From Limimaricola pyoseonensis (GTDB lineage: Bacteria > Pseudomonadota > Alphaproteobacteria > Rhodobacterales > Rhodobacteraceae): 64,000 bases of DNA. The position numbers and the translations under genes were made by a program. Shown here one piece after another: positions 1 through 8,190 of this stretch. The stretch spans positions 172,116 through 236,115 of the forward strand of contig NZ_FNAT01000006.1 of NCBI RefSeq assembly GCF_900102015.1, in the 5' to 3' direction. Below the pieces are notes generated by a model. It did no database searches and was not told the DNA's origin. It saw only the letters and a program-made list of their open reading frames with translations. Within the stretch, counting starts at the first letter, position 1. Each line of letters opens with the position of its first letter.

Positions 1-299
1 GGATCGGCGATCTCGAGGTGCTGCGCCCCGAGAACTTCGCCGTGGCCAACGCCGTGGGTGCCGCGATCGCGCAGATCTCGGGCGAGGTCGACCGGATCTT
101 CGCGCTCGACGGCACGACGCGCGAGGACTGCCTCGCCGCGGCCGAGAGCGAGGCCCGCGCCGCCGCCGTGGCGGCCGGGGCGGTCGAGGAGACGCTTTCG
201 GTGATCGAGCGCGAGGACGTGCCGCTGGCCTACCTGCCCGGCAACGCCACGCGCATCCATCTCAAGGTGGTCGGCGACATGGGAGGCGTTCATGCGTGA
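1..299 (+). CDS. hydantoinase/oxoprolinase family protein, C-terminal part (5' cut by window edge)
   Basis: The frame is open from base 3 to the TGA at 297-299 and enters from outside the window, so only about 98 C-terminal residues are seen. The tail (…RIHLKVVGDMGG…) resembles the end of HyuA/oxoprolinase-type ATP-dependent amidohydrolases, which open cyclic amides such as hydantoins or 5-oxoproline in the cytoplasm. A GTG at 18 could be read as a start, but the frame continues upstream and a 93-residue protein would be too short for this family. It overlaps the next gene by 8 bases, so the two are probably co-translated. The family assignment rests on a short stretch and on the DUF917 neighbours. 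Confidence 0.6.
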   Translation, partial: IGDLEVLRPENFAVANAVGAAIAQISGEVDRIFALDGTTREDCLAAAESEARAAAVAAGAVEETLSVIEREDVPLAYLPGNATRIHLKVVGDMGGVHA

Positions 300-1395
300 T
301 CTGGCTGACAAGTGCTGGAGCCTGACCGAGGCCGACATCGAGGCGCTGGAGATCGGCTCCGGCATCCTCGGCACCGGCGGCGGCGGCAACCCCTATATCG
401 GCAAGCTGCGCGCCCGCGAGGCGCTGCGCTCGGGGCTGGAGCTGAAGATCCTGCCGATCGAGGCGCTCGAGGACGAGGCGAAGGTGGTGCCGATGGGCGG
501 CATCGGCGCGCCCTTGGTGTCCTTCGAGCGGATCAAGGAGGGGCGCGAGGGGCTGCGCTGCCTGCGCGCTCTCGAAGAACGCATGGGCTTCACCGCCGAC
601 GCGGTGGGCTGCGAGGAGATCGGCGGCCAGAATTCGATGGAGCCGCTGGTCACCGCCGCGATGGCCGGGCTGCCGGTGGTGGATGGCGACGGCATGGGCC
701 GCGCCTTCCCCGAGATGCAGATGACCACCTACGCGATCTACGGCCACCGCTCGACCCCGTCGGTGATGTGCGACCCGCATGGCAACGCGGTGATCTTCGA
801 CCACGCGATCAGCGAGAAGTGGCACGAGACCATGGCGCGGGCCTGCGTGATCGCGCAGGGCGGGGCCTCGGTGCTGGCCTCGGCGCCGATGTCGGGCGCC
901 TTCTTCAAGCGTCACGCCATCCCGCACAGCTACACCCAGGCGATCGGGCTGGGGCGCGCGGTGATCGAGGCGCGGCGCGCGCATGAGGACCCGATCGCCG
1001 CGATCTGCGCGCGCGAGAAGGGGCGGCGCATGTTCTCGGGCAAGATCACCGATCTCAAGCGGCATTTCCGCGGCGGCTTCAATGTCGGCGTGGCCGCGAT
1101 CGAGGGGCTCGAGGATTGCCGCGGCTCGCAGGGCGAGATCACCATCCAGAACGAGTTCCTGATCTTCCGCCGCGACGGCGAGATGCAGGTCTGCGTGCCC
1201 GACCTCGTGGTGGTGCTCGACCTCGACAGCGGCTTGCCGATCACCACCGAGGTGCTGCGCTACGGCCAGCGCGTCGCGGTGCTGGCGCTGCCCTGCCACG
1301 AGCTTCTGCGCACGCCGCAGGCGCTCGAGGTGATCGGGCCGGGGGCCTTCGGCTTCCCCGATCTCGTCTACCGCCCGATGTCGGAGGCGGCGTGA
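292..1395 (+). CDS. DUF917 family protein (first of two tandem copies)
   Basis: This 367-residue protein has the full DUF917 length. Recognisable motifs are a glycine-rich GTGGGG at residues 27-32 and DGDGMGRAFPE at 131-141. DUF917 proteins sit beside hydantoinase/oxoprolinase genes and contain the fold of the S-methylthiohydantoin desulfurase domain, so a role with a cyclic amide or thiohydantoin-like compound is plausible. No substrate can be read from the sequence. The start at 292 overlaps the upstream gene by 8 bases, and the stop overlaps the next ATG (TGATG), so this is one operon. No signal peptide is seen, so it is cytoplasmic. Confidence 0.85.
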   Translation: MRDLADKCWSLTEADIEALEIGSGILGTGGGGNPYIGKLRAREALRSGLELKILPIEALEDEAKVVPMGGIGAPLVSFERIKEGREGLRCLRALEERMGFTADAVGCEEIGGQNSMEPLVTAAMAGLPVVDGDGMGRAFPEMQMTTYAIYGHRSTPSVMCDPHGNAVIFDHAISEKWHETMARACVIAQGGASVLASAPMSGAFFKRHAIPHSYTQAIGLGRAVIEARRAHEDPIAAICAREKGRRMFSGKITDLKRHFRGGFNVGVAAIEGLEDCRGSQGEITIQNEFLIFRRDGEMQVCVPDLVVVLDLDSGLPITTEVLRYGQRVAVLALPCHELLRTPQALEVIGPGAFGFPDLVYRPMSEAA

Positions 1396-2483
1396 TGGCG
1401 CTCGAGATCACGGCCGACGACATGGAGGCGATCGCGCTTGGCGGCGCCTTCCTTGGCACCGGCGGCGGCGGCGATCCCTATATCGGCAAGCTGATGGCGC
1501 GCGCCGCGATCGGCGAGGGCGCGGTGCGGGTGGCCGACCTGTCGGAGGTGCCCGACGACGCGCTCTGCGTGCCGGTCTGCATGATGGGCGCGCCGACGGT
1601 GATGCTGGAGAAGCTGCCGAGCGGCGAGGAGGCGCTGGCCGCGCTCTCGGCGCTCGAGGCCTATCTGGGGCGCAAGGCGGACTACCTCGTCTGCATCGAG
1701 GCAGGCGGGCTGAACTCGACCATCCCCTTCGCGGTGGCGGCGGCCACGGGGCTGCCGCTGGTCGATGCCGACGGCATGGGCCGGGCCTTTCCCGAGCTGC
1801 AGATGGTCAGCCTGACGCTGCACGACATCGGCGCGAGCCCGATGGTGCTGGCCGACGACAAGGGCAATTCGAGCGTGCTGAACGCGGTGTCGAACCTCTG
1901 GACCGAGCGGTTGGCCCGCGCCCAGACCATCGAGATGGGCGGCGCGGCGCTGGTCGCGCTCTACCCGATGGTGGGGGCGGCGGCCAAGCGCGGCCTCTTG
2001 AAGGGCACGCTCGGGCTGGTGCACGAGATCGGCCGCACCATCGCGGCCGAGCGCGCCGCCAACCGCCACCCCGGCGACGCGCTGATCGCGCGCTGCGGCG
2101 GGCATGACCTGTGCACCGCGCGGGTGGTCGACATCGACCGCCGCACCACCGGCGGCTTTGCCCGCGGCCGGGCGCGGCTGCGCGGGCTCGACGCCGACCA
2201 GGGGCGGGAATTCGTGCTGTCGTTCCAGAACGAGTTCCTCTGCCTCGAGGACGATGCCGGCCGGCCGATGGCGCTGACGCCGGACCTGATCTGCGCGCTC
2301 GACGCCGATGGCGGGCTGCCGGTGACGACCGAGACGCTGCGCTACGGGCTGGGGCTGCGGCTGATCGGCCTGCCGGCCGATCCGCAATGGCGCAGCCCGG
2401 CCGGGCTGGAATTGGCCGGGCCACAATACTTCGGCTACGACCACGCGTTTTCCCCGATCGAGACCCTGGCCAAGGGCGTGTAA
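1395..2483 (+). CDS. DUF917 family protein (second tandem copy)
   Basis: This 362-residue paralogue of the preceding gene keeps the same order of motifs: GTGGGGDPYIGKL near the N-terminus and DADGMGRAFPEL near residue 130. The ATG at 1395 is chosen because it shares its A with the TGA of the first copy and starts exactly where homology begins. The same frame is open further upstream, to 1116, but that part lies inside the other gene. The two copies may form a heteromeric enzyme acting with the hydantoinase-type protein; that is an inference from position. The next gene, a transporter binding protein, follows after 31 bases. Confidence 0.85.
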   Translation: MALEITADDMEAIALGGAFLGTGGGGDPYIGKLMARAAIGEGAVRVADLSEVPDDALCVPVCMMGAPTVMLEKLPSGEEALAALSALEAYLGRKADYLVCIEAGGLNSTIPFAVAAATGLPLVDADGMGRAFPELQMVSLTLHDIGASPMVLADDKGNSSVLNAVSNLWTERLARAQTIEMGGAALVALYPMVGAAAKRGLLKGTLGLVHEIGRTIAAERAANRHPGDALIARCGGHDLCTARVVDIDRRTTGGFARGRARLRGLDADQGREFVLSFQNEFLCLEDDAGRPMALTPDLICALDADGGLPVTTETLRYGLGLRLIGLPADPQWRSPAGLELAGPQYFGYDHAFSPIETLAKGV

Positions 2484-2514
2484 GACCCGCGGCCCCCAAC
2501 AGGAGAGTGAGACG

Positions 2515-4083
2515 ATGAAACAGCTACTGGGCGCCTCGGCGCTGGCCCTCGCGGCGGCGCTGCCGGCGCAGGCGCAGGACGACAAGGTCGCGGTGACGGT
2601 GAACGCGGTGCAGATCTTCGGCACCATCGATCCGGCCAAGATCAACGACTACACGGAGTACATGGCGGCGGTGAACCTCTATGACGGTCTCACCACCGTC
2701 GACGGCAGCGGCGCCGTGGTGCCGCAGCTGGCCGAGAGCTGGGAGATCTCGGAGGACAGCCTGACCTACACCTTCACGCTGAAGCCCGACGCCACCTTCC
2801 AGGACGGCAGCCCGGTCACCGCCGGCGACGTGGTCTACTCGCTGCGCCGGATGCTGGCGCTGAACGAGGGGCCGAGCTACCTGTTCAAGGACCTCGTCGC
2901 CGAGGATGCGGTGAAGGCGCTCGACGAGCGGACCGTCGAGATCACCCTGTCGAAGGTCTACGCGCCCTTCATCTCGGTGACGCCGCTGGTGCTGGTGGTC
3001 AATGAGGCCGCGGTCGAGGCCGAGGCGGGCGAGGGCGACGCATGGGGCGAGCAGCTGCTGGCCGAGGCCGGCTACGGCGCCGGGCCCTACGCGCTGCAGA
3101 GCTGGGACCGGGGCGCGCAGATGACGCTGTCGCGCTACGCCGACTACCATGGCGGCTTTCCCGAGGCCGGGCGCCCGATCGACGAGCTGCGCTTCGTGGT
3201 GACGCGCGACGAGGCGACGGTGCGGGCGCTGGCGCAGCGCGGCGAGCTGGGCATCTCCTCGCAGTACCAGTCGACCGAGACCTATGACGGCATCGCCGCG
3301 GTCGAGGGCTACGAGATCCTGACCGCGCCGACCGCGACCGGGCTCTACATCAAGCTCAACAACCAGAAGGCGCCGACCGACGACGTGCATGTGCGCCGCG
3401 CCATCGCCATGGCGATGGACTACGCCACGATCCGCGAGGTGATCTATCCGGGCGCGCCGCTGAAGGGCCCGCTGGCCGACGCCTTCGAGGCGGCGGTGCC
3501 GGCGGATGCCAAGGCGCCGGAATTCGACCTCGCCGCCGCGCAGGCGGAGCTCGCGAAGTCGCCCTATGCCGGGCAGGGGCCGATCGAGCTGGTGCACACC
3601 TATGTCTCGAAGACCGCCTTCGAGGAGGAGATCGCGCTGCTGTTCAAGGCGACGCTCGACAGCATCGGCTTCGACGTGACGATCCAGCCCGAGCCGTGGA
3701 ACCGGATCACCGAACTCGCCACCTCGGTCGAGACGACGCCGCACGCCACGCAGGTGTTCTACGGGCCGACCTATCCTTCGCCGGACTCGGTGTTCTACGT
3801 GCAGTACGCCTCCGACGCGGCGGGCACGTGGTCGAGCATGGACTGGGTCGACGACCCGGCGATCGACGAGATGATCGCCGCCTCGCGCGCCGAGACCGAC
3901 ACCGAGGCGCGCAACGGCATCTACCAGGACATCTACGCCAAGCTGGTCGAGGACCAGCGCTCGGTCTGGCTTCTGACGCAGGAGCGCCGCCACGCGGTCA
4001 ATGCCTGCCTCGAGGGCTTCGAGTGGGTGCCGATGCAGAGCTGGGAGTTCGACTTCTCGCGCTACCACTGGAACTGCGACTGA
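2515..4083 (+). CDS. ABC transporter substrate-binding protein, family 5 (peptide/opine/nickel type)
   Basis: This 522-residue protein has a Sec signal peptide (MKQLLGASALALAAALPAQA, probable cleavage after residue 20) and the full length of SBP_bac_5 proteins. It shows the typical segments LAESWEISEDSLTYTFTLKP and VRRAIAMAMDY. It should bind oligopeptides or similar medium-sized amide solutes in the periplasm. An AGGAG ribosome site lies upstream of the ATG. No permease or ATPase follows; a strong hairpin at 4091-4115 ends the unit, so the membrane partners may lie upstream of the window. The link to the hydantoinase/DUF917 genes suggests that it imports their substrate. Confidence 0.85.
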   Translation: MKQLLGASALALAAALPAQAQDDKVAVTVNAVQIFGTIDPAKINDYTEYMAAVNLYDGLTTVDGSGAVVPQLAESWEISEDSLTYTFTLKPDATFQDGSPVTAGDVVYSLRRMLALNEGPSYLFKDLVAEDAVKALDERTVEITLSKVYAPFISVTPLVLVVNEAAVEAEAGEGDAWGEQLLAEAGYGAGPYALQSWDRGAQMTLSRYADYHGGFPEAGRPIDELRFVVTRDEATVRALAQRGELGISSQYQSTETYDGIAAVEGYEILTAPTATGLYIKLNNQKAPTDDVHVRRAIAMAMDYATIREVIYPGAPLKGPLADAFEAAVPADAKAPEFDLAAAQAELAKSPYAGQGPIELVHTYVSKTAFEEEIALLFKATLDSIGFDVTIQPEPWNRITELATSVETTPHATQVFYGPTYPSPDSVFYVQYASDAAGTWSSMDWVDDPAIDEMIAASRAETDTEARNGIYQDIYAKLVEDQRSVWLLTQERRHAVNACLEGFEWVPMQSWEFDFSRYHWNCD

Positions 4084-4090
4084 CCCCGCT

Positions 4091-4115
4091 TGCGCCGCCC
4101 CGCCGGGGCGGCGCA
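4091..4115 (+). terminator. GC hairpin after the peptide-type binding-protein gene
   Basis: A perfect 11-bp stem (4091-4101 with 4105-4115) has a 3-base loop and starts 8 bases after the stop codon at 4083. No T-run follows, so termination may be Rho-assisted, or the hairpin may protect the mRNA end. Confidence 0.55.
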
Positions 4116-4147
4116 TCGCGCGCCTTGCGCTGGCTGCAACCCGGGCA

Positions 4148-4228
4148 GTCTCTCTCGCAGGTTGTCCCCCACACCGCGCGGCGTATGTTCGCGGTCAGGG
4201 AGGGGACGGATCTTCAAGCGAGAGAGAC
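4148..4228 (+). promoter_or_regulatory. long-range inverted repeat in the leader of the DUF1127 gene
   Basis: GTCTCTCTCGC at 4148-4158 is exactly complementary to GCGAGAGAGAC at 4218-4228. The right arm ends 7 bases before the ATG at 4235 and covers the only purine-rich stretch that could serve as ribosome-binding site. Pairing of the two arms in the mRNA would mask translation initiation. Confidence 0.45.
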
Positions 4229-4234
4229 AGTCCC

Positions 4235-4459
4235 ATGGCATTCACCACGACGCAGGCCACCGATCACCGGAACCTCGGCGAGATCGCCCTGGCGCCGCTG
4301 CGCGCGATCTTCCGCGTGTTCGTCGCGATGGCCGAATCCGGCCCGCGCATGCAGCAGCTGCGCAAGCTGAACGAAACCACCGACGAGGAACTGGCCGCGA
4401 AGGGCCTGACCCGCGCCGGCGAAGTGCAGCGGATCTTCGGCGGCTCGCTCTACCTGTAA
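4235..4459 (+). CDS. small DUF1127-like protein
   Basis: The gene encodes 74 residues. The ATG at 4235 is used; the frame is open further upstream but runs into the preceding gene. The C-terminal part, with LRKLNETTDEELAAKGLTR, resembles the DUF1127 (YjiS-like) family: short alphaproteobacterial proteins with an arginine/lysine-rich helix, some of which affect RNA turnover and phosphate or carbon metabolism. Here the motif is looser than in the classic short members. The gene stands alone between two hairpins, transcribed towards nagA. Its leader contains a long-range inverted repeat that could control translation. Confidence 0.6.
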   Translation: MAFTTTQATDHRNLGEIALAPLRAIFRVFVAMAESGPRMQQLRKLNETTDEELAAKGLTRAGEVQRIFGGSLYL

Positions 4460-4475
4460 GGCCGGGCCTCGCCGG

Positions 4476-4500
4476 GGGGCCGGGCGCGCCCGCCGGCCCC
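4476..4500. terminator. hairpin between converging genes
   Basis: GGGGCCGG at 4476-4483 pairs with CCGGCCCC at 4493-4500. It lies between the stop of the DUF1127-like gene (4459) and the stop of nagA (4516) and could end transcription from both sides. There is no T-run, and in DNA this GC-rich such stems arise easily. Confidence 0.4.
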
Positions 4501-4515
4501 GCGCGCGGCGCGGGC

Positions 4516-5679
4516 CTAGTCGATGTCCTTCAGGAAGGTCGCGCCGTCCACCACCACGCCGAGCACCTCGAGATCGTCGTCGAGCAGCGTCAGCGAGGCG
4601 CGGTAGCCCGGCGCGACGCGGCCCAGCTCGTGCCCGAGCCCGAGCGCCGCGGCCGGTGTGGTCGAGGCCATGCGCAGCGCCTCGGCGCGGGTCGCGCCGC
4701 CCATCCCGATCATGTTGCGCACCGCCTCGTCCATCGCCAGATGCGCGCCGGCCAGCCGCCCCTCGGCATCGGCGAGCCGGCCACCCCGCTGCGCGATGCG
4801 CTTGCCGTTGATCGTGAAGGCGGCGTCGGGCGCCGCGAGCGTCGCCATCGCGTCGGTCACGAGGCAGAGGCGGCGCGCGCCCTTGCAGCGCAGCGCCAGA
4901 GCGAGGCTCTGGCCGTGGACGTGGATGCCGTCGGCGATGAGCCCGGCAAAAAGCCGGTCGTCGCCCAGAAGCGCGCCGACGAGGCCGGGGCCGCGGCCGG
5001 TGAGCTGCGACATGGCGTTGTAGAGATGCGTGCCGCCGCGAAGCCCCTCATCCGCGGCCGAGGCCACCTCTTCCAGCGTCGCCTCGCTGTGGCCGGCGAA
5101 GACCCGCAGGCCGGCGGCGGCGAGCCGGGCGATGGTGCCCGGCGGCACCTCCTCCGGCGCGAGGGTGAGCAGGAGCGGCCCGCCGATGCCGCGCTCGAGC
5201 ACCGCGACGTCCTCGGGCGCGATCGGGCGGATCGCGGCGGGCGGGTGGATGCCGGGGCGGCGGGGCGACAGGAACGGCCCCTCGAGATGCAGGCCGAGGA
5301 TGCCGGGCAGGCGCGCGCGCAGCGCCGCGCGCACCGCGTCCATCGCGGCGGCATAGGCGCGGCCCGGCGCGGTCACGAAGGTCGGCAGCAGATGCGCGGT
5401 GCCGCCGCGCCGCGCCGCGCGGGCGATGCGCGCGAGCGTCTCGGGCTCCGGCGCGTCGTTGAACATCACGCCGTCGCCGCCATTGATCTGCAGGTCGATG
5501 AAGCCCGGCGCGGCGATGGGCACGCGCAGGCGCGGCAGGCCGGCCGGCGCGGCCTCGGCCGAGGTCACGGCGAGGATCCGGCCCTCCTCGACGATCACGG
5601 CGCGGCCCGGCCGCGGCAGCGCGCCGTCGCCGTCATAGAGCTGGCCGGGCAGCAGGACGAAGCGGGCGGCGTCAGGCAA
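4516..5679 (-). CDS. nagA: N-acetylglucosamine-6-phosphate deacetylase
   Basis: NagA removes the acetyl group from GlcNAc-6-phosphate, giving glucosamine-6-phosphate and acetate. About 387 residues is normal for the family. Key residues are in place: E133 (HLEGPFLS), H197 (AGHSE), H218 (THLYNAMS) for metal and substrate, and catalytic D276 (VTDAMA). The start is taken as TTG at 5679, which overlaps the end of nagB by 8 bases; an upstream in-frame ATG at 5961 would bury the start inside nagB. It is the last gene of a minus-strand operon with the ROK kinase, cutC and nagB. Confidence 0.93.
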   Translation of the reverse strand: MPDAARFVLLPGQLYDGDGALPRPGRAVIVEEGRILAVTSAEAAPAGLPRLRVPIAAPGFIDLQINGGDGVMFNDAPEPETLARIARAARRGGTAHLLPTFVTAPGRAYAAAMDAVRAALRARLPGILGLHLEGPFLSPRRPGIHPPAAIRPIAPEDVAVLERGIGGPLLLTLAPEEVPPGTIARLAAAGLRVFAGHSEATLEEVASAADEGLRGGTHLYNAMSQLTGRGPGLVGALLGDDRLFAGLIADGIHVHGQSLALALRCKGARRLCLVTDAMATLAAPDAAFTINGKRIAQRGGRLADAEGRLAGAHLAMDEAVRNMIGMGGATRAEALRMASTTPAAALGLGHELGRVAPGYRASLTLLDDDLEVLGVVVDGATFLKDID

Positions 5680-6454
5680 GGCACGGCTCCCGGCCCTCGG
5701 GGTGCACGGTCTCGTAGTAGTCGCGCAGCTCCAACTTGGCCGCCGCGGCGGCGTCGAGCACGATGGTGGCGGCGGGGTGCATCTGCAGCGCCGAGGCCGG
5801 GCAGCGGGCGCTGACCGGGCCCTCGACCATCGCCGCGACCGCCTGCGCCTTGTGCGCGCCGGTGGCCAGCAGCAGCGCATGGCGCGCGCGCAGGATGGTG
5901 GCGATGCCCATGGTGATGGCGTGGCGCGGCACCTCTTCGCCCGGGCCGAAGAAGCGGGCATTGGCGGCCCGCGTGGCGTGGTTCAGCGTCTTGACGCGCG
6001 TGGGCGAGGCCAGCGAGGAGCTGGGCTCGTTGAAGCCGATATGGCCGTTCGCGCCGAGGCCGAGGAGCTGCAGGTCGATGCCGCCCGAAGCCGCGATCGC
6101 GGCCTCGTAGCGCGCGGCCTCGGCGGCGGCGTCGGGCGCGTCGCCCCGCGGCAGGTTCAGGCGGGCCGGGTCGAGCCCCGCCGGCGCGGCGAGATGGGCG
6201 CGCATGAAGGCGTGGTAGGATTGCGGGTGCCGGGGCGGCAGGCCGACATATTCGTCGAGGTTGAAGCCGGTCATGCGGTCGAGCGCGACCTGGCCCGACC
6301 GGGCCTGTGCGACGAGCCGGGCATAGACCGGCTCCATCGTGCCGCCGGTGGCGAGGCCCAGCACCGCCTCGGGCCGCGCGACGAGGGTCCGGGCGATGAT
6401 GTCGGCCACGCGCGCGGCGGCGGCGTCCGGGTCCGGCAGGATGAGGATCTTCAT
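5672..6454 (-). CDS. nagB: glucosamine-6-phosphate deaminase
   Basis: NagB converts glucosamine-6-phosphate to fructose-6-phosphate and ammonium, feeding glycolysis. The 260-residue protein shows LATGGT near residue 35, FNLDEYVGLP (64-73) and GANGHIGFNEP (134-144) with the catalytic histidine. The position of the catalytic aspartate of E. coli NagB (its Asp141) is Asn here, as in many shorter, non-allosteric family members. It is followed by nagA with an 8-base overlap and preceded by cutC after about 44 bases. Identification is secure; allosteric behaviour cannot be judged. Confidence 0.93.
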   Translation of the reverse strand: MKILILPDPDAAAARVADIIARTLVARPEAVLGLATGGTMEPVYARLVAQARSGQVALDRMTGFNLDEYVGLPPRHPQSYHAFMRAHLAAPAGLDPARLNLPRGDAPDAAAEAARYEAAIAASGGIDLQLLGLGANGHIGFNEPSSSLASPTRVKTLNHATRAANARFFGPGEEVPRHAITMGIATILRARHALLLATGAHKAQAVAAMVEGPVSARCPASALQMHPAATIVLDAAAAAKLELRDYYETVHPEGREPCLA

Positions 6455-6498
6455 GGGGTCTGTCTTCCGGCGTTGGGGGAGGGGGGCGCGGGGCCCGG

Positions 6499-7230
6499 TC
6501 AGGCGGGCGGGTCGAGCGCGGCGATCCGGGCCTTGAGGGCGCGGATGCGCCCGGCCTCGGTGCGCGCGCGGCTTGCGGCGGCGAAGCCCATCGCGACGAT
6601 CTCGGGCGGGTTGGGCGCGGCCGTGCCGCAGGAGGCGTGGAAGGCGCCGATTCCGGTCGCGCGGGCGAGGTCGGCCACGTTGTCGGGGGTGACGCCGGCG
6701 CCGGCCATGACCTCGATCCGCCCGGCGGCGTGTCGGTGCATCCGCGCCAGCATCTCCGCGCCGTCGGGCGCGCGAAGGGCCTGGCCCGAGCTCAGCACCC
6801 GCTCGAACCCCAGCGCCACGGCCTGATCGACCGCCGCGAGCGGGTCGGGGACGAGGTCGATCACCCGGTGCAGCGTCCGGCCCATGCCGTGGGCGGCGGC
6901 GCAGAGCGTCTCGAGCACGGCCATGTCGAGGGTGCCGTCGGGCCGGGCGACGCCGAGCACGACGCCTGCGAGGCCGCAGTCGCGGGCCATGGCGATGTCG
7001 TCGCGCATCACCGCGAGATCGTCCGGCGTGGCGACGAAGCCGCCGGCGCGCGGGCGGATCATCGCGTAGACCGGCAGGCCCGAGCGCGCCGCGGCGCGCA
7101 TCAGGCCGGGGCCGGGCGTCAGCCCGCCGAGCGCCAGCGCGGCGCAGAGCTCGACCCGGTCGACGCCGGCGTCGCGGCAGGCGGCGAGGCCCTCGGCGTC
7201 GTCGATGCAGACCTCAAGCGTTCCGGTCAT
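6499..7230 (-). CDS. cutC: CutC family protein (copper homeostasis CutC-like)
   Basis: About 243 residues from the ATG at 7230 (a longer frame begins at 7248). The N-terminus (LEVCIDDAEG…) and VDRVELCAALALGGLTPG match the CutC TIM-barrel family, as does the later HRVIDLV segment. CutC was named for copper tolerance in E. coli, but a direct role in copper binding is disputed. Members often sit in amino-sugar operons, as here between a sugar kinase and nagB, which suggests a carbohydrate role. The start overlaps the kinase gene end by 17 bases. Cytoplasmic. Confidence 0.85.
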   Translation of the reverse strand: MTGTLEVCIDDAEGLAACRDAGVDRVELCAALALGGLTPGPGLMRAAARSGLPVYAMIRPRAGGFVATPDDLAVMRDDIAMARDCGLAGVVLGVARPDGTLDMAVLETLCAAAHGMGRTLHRVIDLVPDPLAAVDQAVALGFERVLSSGQALRAPDGAEMLARMHRHAAGRIEVMAGAGVTPDNVADLARATGIGAFHASCGTAAPNPPEIVAMGFAAASRARTEAGRIRALKARIAALDPPA

Positions 7231-8119
7231 GGCCGCACCTCCCGGCATGGATCGCGGCGCCGATCAGGCCCGCATGGGGTTGCAGGACCGCCTGTCGCAG
7301 AAGCGGTGTGTCCGGCGGCGCGATCATGCGCGCGCGGACCTCGGCGTCGAGCGCGGCGACGAGGCGGGCGTCCTGCCCGAGCCCGCCGCCGACCGGCACG
7401 ACCGAGGGGTCGATCAGGTTCGCCGCCGCCGCGAGCGCGCCGCCGACCACGTCGAGATAGAGGCCGAGCGTGCGCCCGGCGGCCGGGTCGCCCGCGTGCC
7501 AGGCCGACAGGATCTCGTGGCTGGTGGCGCGCCGGTCGTGCAGGTGGCGGTGCAACCGCTCGAGCCCGCGCGCGCCGCCCAGCGTGTCGACGCAAGCAGT
7601 CTGGCCGCAGCCGCAGGGCAGGCGGAGCAGGGCGGCGGGGTCGGTGGCCGAGGCCGGGCCGTGGCCCCATTCGCCGGCGGTGCCGGCGCGGCCCTCATGC
7701 ACGCGGCCGTCGATCACCACCGCGCCGCCGATGCCGGTGCCGAGGATGGCGGCGAAGACCACGCGGTGGCCGGCGCCGCAGCCCAGCACGCCCTCGGCCA
7801 GGCCGAAGGCGTTGGCGTCGTTGATCACGTCGACCGGCAGGCCGAGCCGCTCGGTCAGATCGCGCGCGAGCGGGCGGCCGTGGATGCAGGGGATGTTGGC
7901 GCTGGAGAGGCGGCCGTTTCCCGGCGCGATCACCCCGGCGACCGAGACGCCGGCGCGGTGCGCGCCGGGCGGCAGGAGGGCGGCGAGCGCCGCGCAGAAG
8001 CCGTCGAAGTCGTCGGTGGGCGTTTGCACCTCGCCCAGCGGCTTCAGCCGGGCCGGGTCGCCGGAGGTGGGCGTGGCGGCGGCGATCTTGGAGCCGCCGA
8101 TGTCGAATGCGCATATCAT
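7214..8119 (-). CDS. nagK: ROK family kinase, probable N-acetylglucosamine kinase
   Basis: This 301-residue protein has the ROK signatures: DIGGSK at 6-11 for ATP binding, NDANAF with catalytic D101, and the zinc site H153 with C169, C171 and C176 (CGCGQTAC). ROK proteins phosphorylate hexoses. Placed directly before cutC-nagB-nagA, it most likely makes GlcNAc-6-phosphate from free GlcNAc in the cytoplasm. Free GlcNAc would be produced by the nearby glycosylasparaginase-like enzyme. It is the first gene of the minus-strand operon, divergent from the LacI gene with 71 bases between. There is no N-terminal HTH, so it is a kinase and not a NagC-type repressor. Confidence 0.82.
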   Translation of the reverse strand: MICAFDIGGSKIAAATPTSGDPARLKPLGEVQTPTDDFDGFCAALAALLPPGAHRAGVSVAGVIAPGNGRLSSANIPCIHGRPLARDLTERLGLPVDVINDANAFGLAEGVLGCGAGHRVVFAAILGTGIGGAVVIDGRVHEGRAGTAGEWGHGPASATDPAALLRLPCGCGQTACVDTLGGARGLERLHRHLHDRRATSHEILSAWHAGDPAAGRTLGLYLDVVGGALAAAANLIDPSVVPVGGGLGQDARLVAALDAEVRARMIAPPDTPLLRQAVLQPHAGLIGAAIHAGRCGHDRNA

Positions 8120-8170
8120 GCGGGTCTGTCCTGTTTCCTTGGCCCCGGTTTTTCGCTAACTCCCGGGGCG

Positions 8171-8184
8171 AACCTCGCGAGCTT
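8171..8184. promoter_or_regulatory. candidate LacI-type operator between the kinase and lacI-type genes
   Basis: AACCTCGCGAGCTT is a near-perfect palindrome with the central CG typical of LacI-family operators (one mismatched pair). It lies 6 bases before the regulator ATG and 52 bases from the divergent kinase start, so it could serve both. No second matching copy was found in the window. Confidence 0.35.
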
Positions 8185-8190
8185 TCCCGA

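Noticed and set aside
2524..4116. 530-codon minus-strand frame
   Set aside because: Shadow of the family-5 binding protein, which has a signal peptide and full-length family pattern.
5680..5961. N-terminal extension of nagA to an ATG at 5961
   Set aside because: It would overlap nagB almost entirely and the extra residues are an out-of-frame reading of nagB; TTG at 5679 fits the family length.
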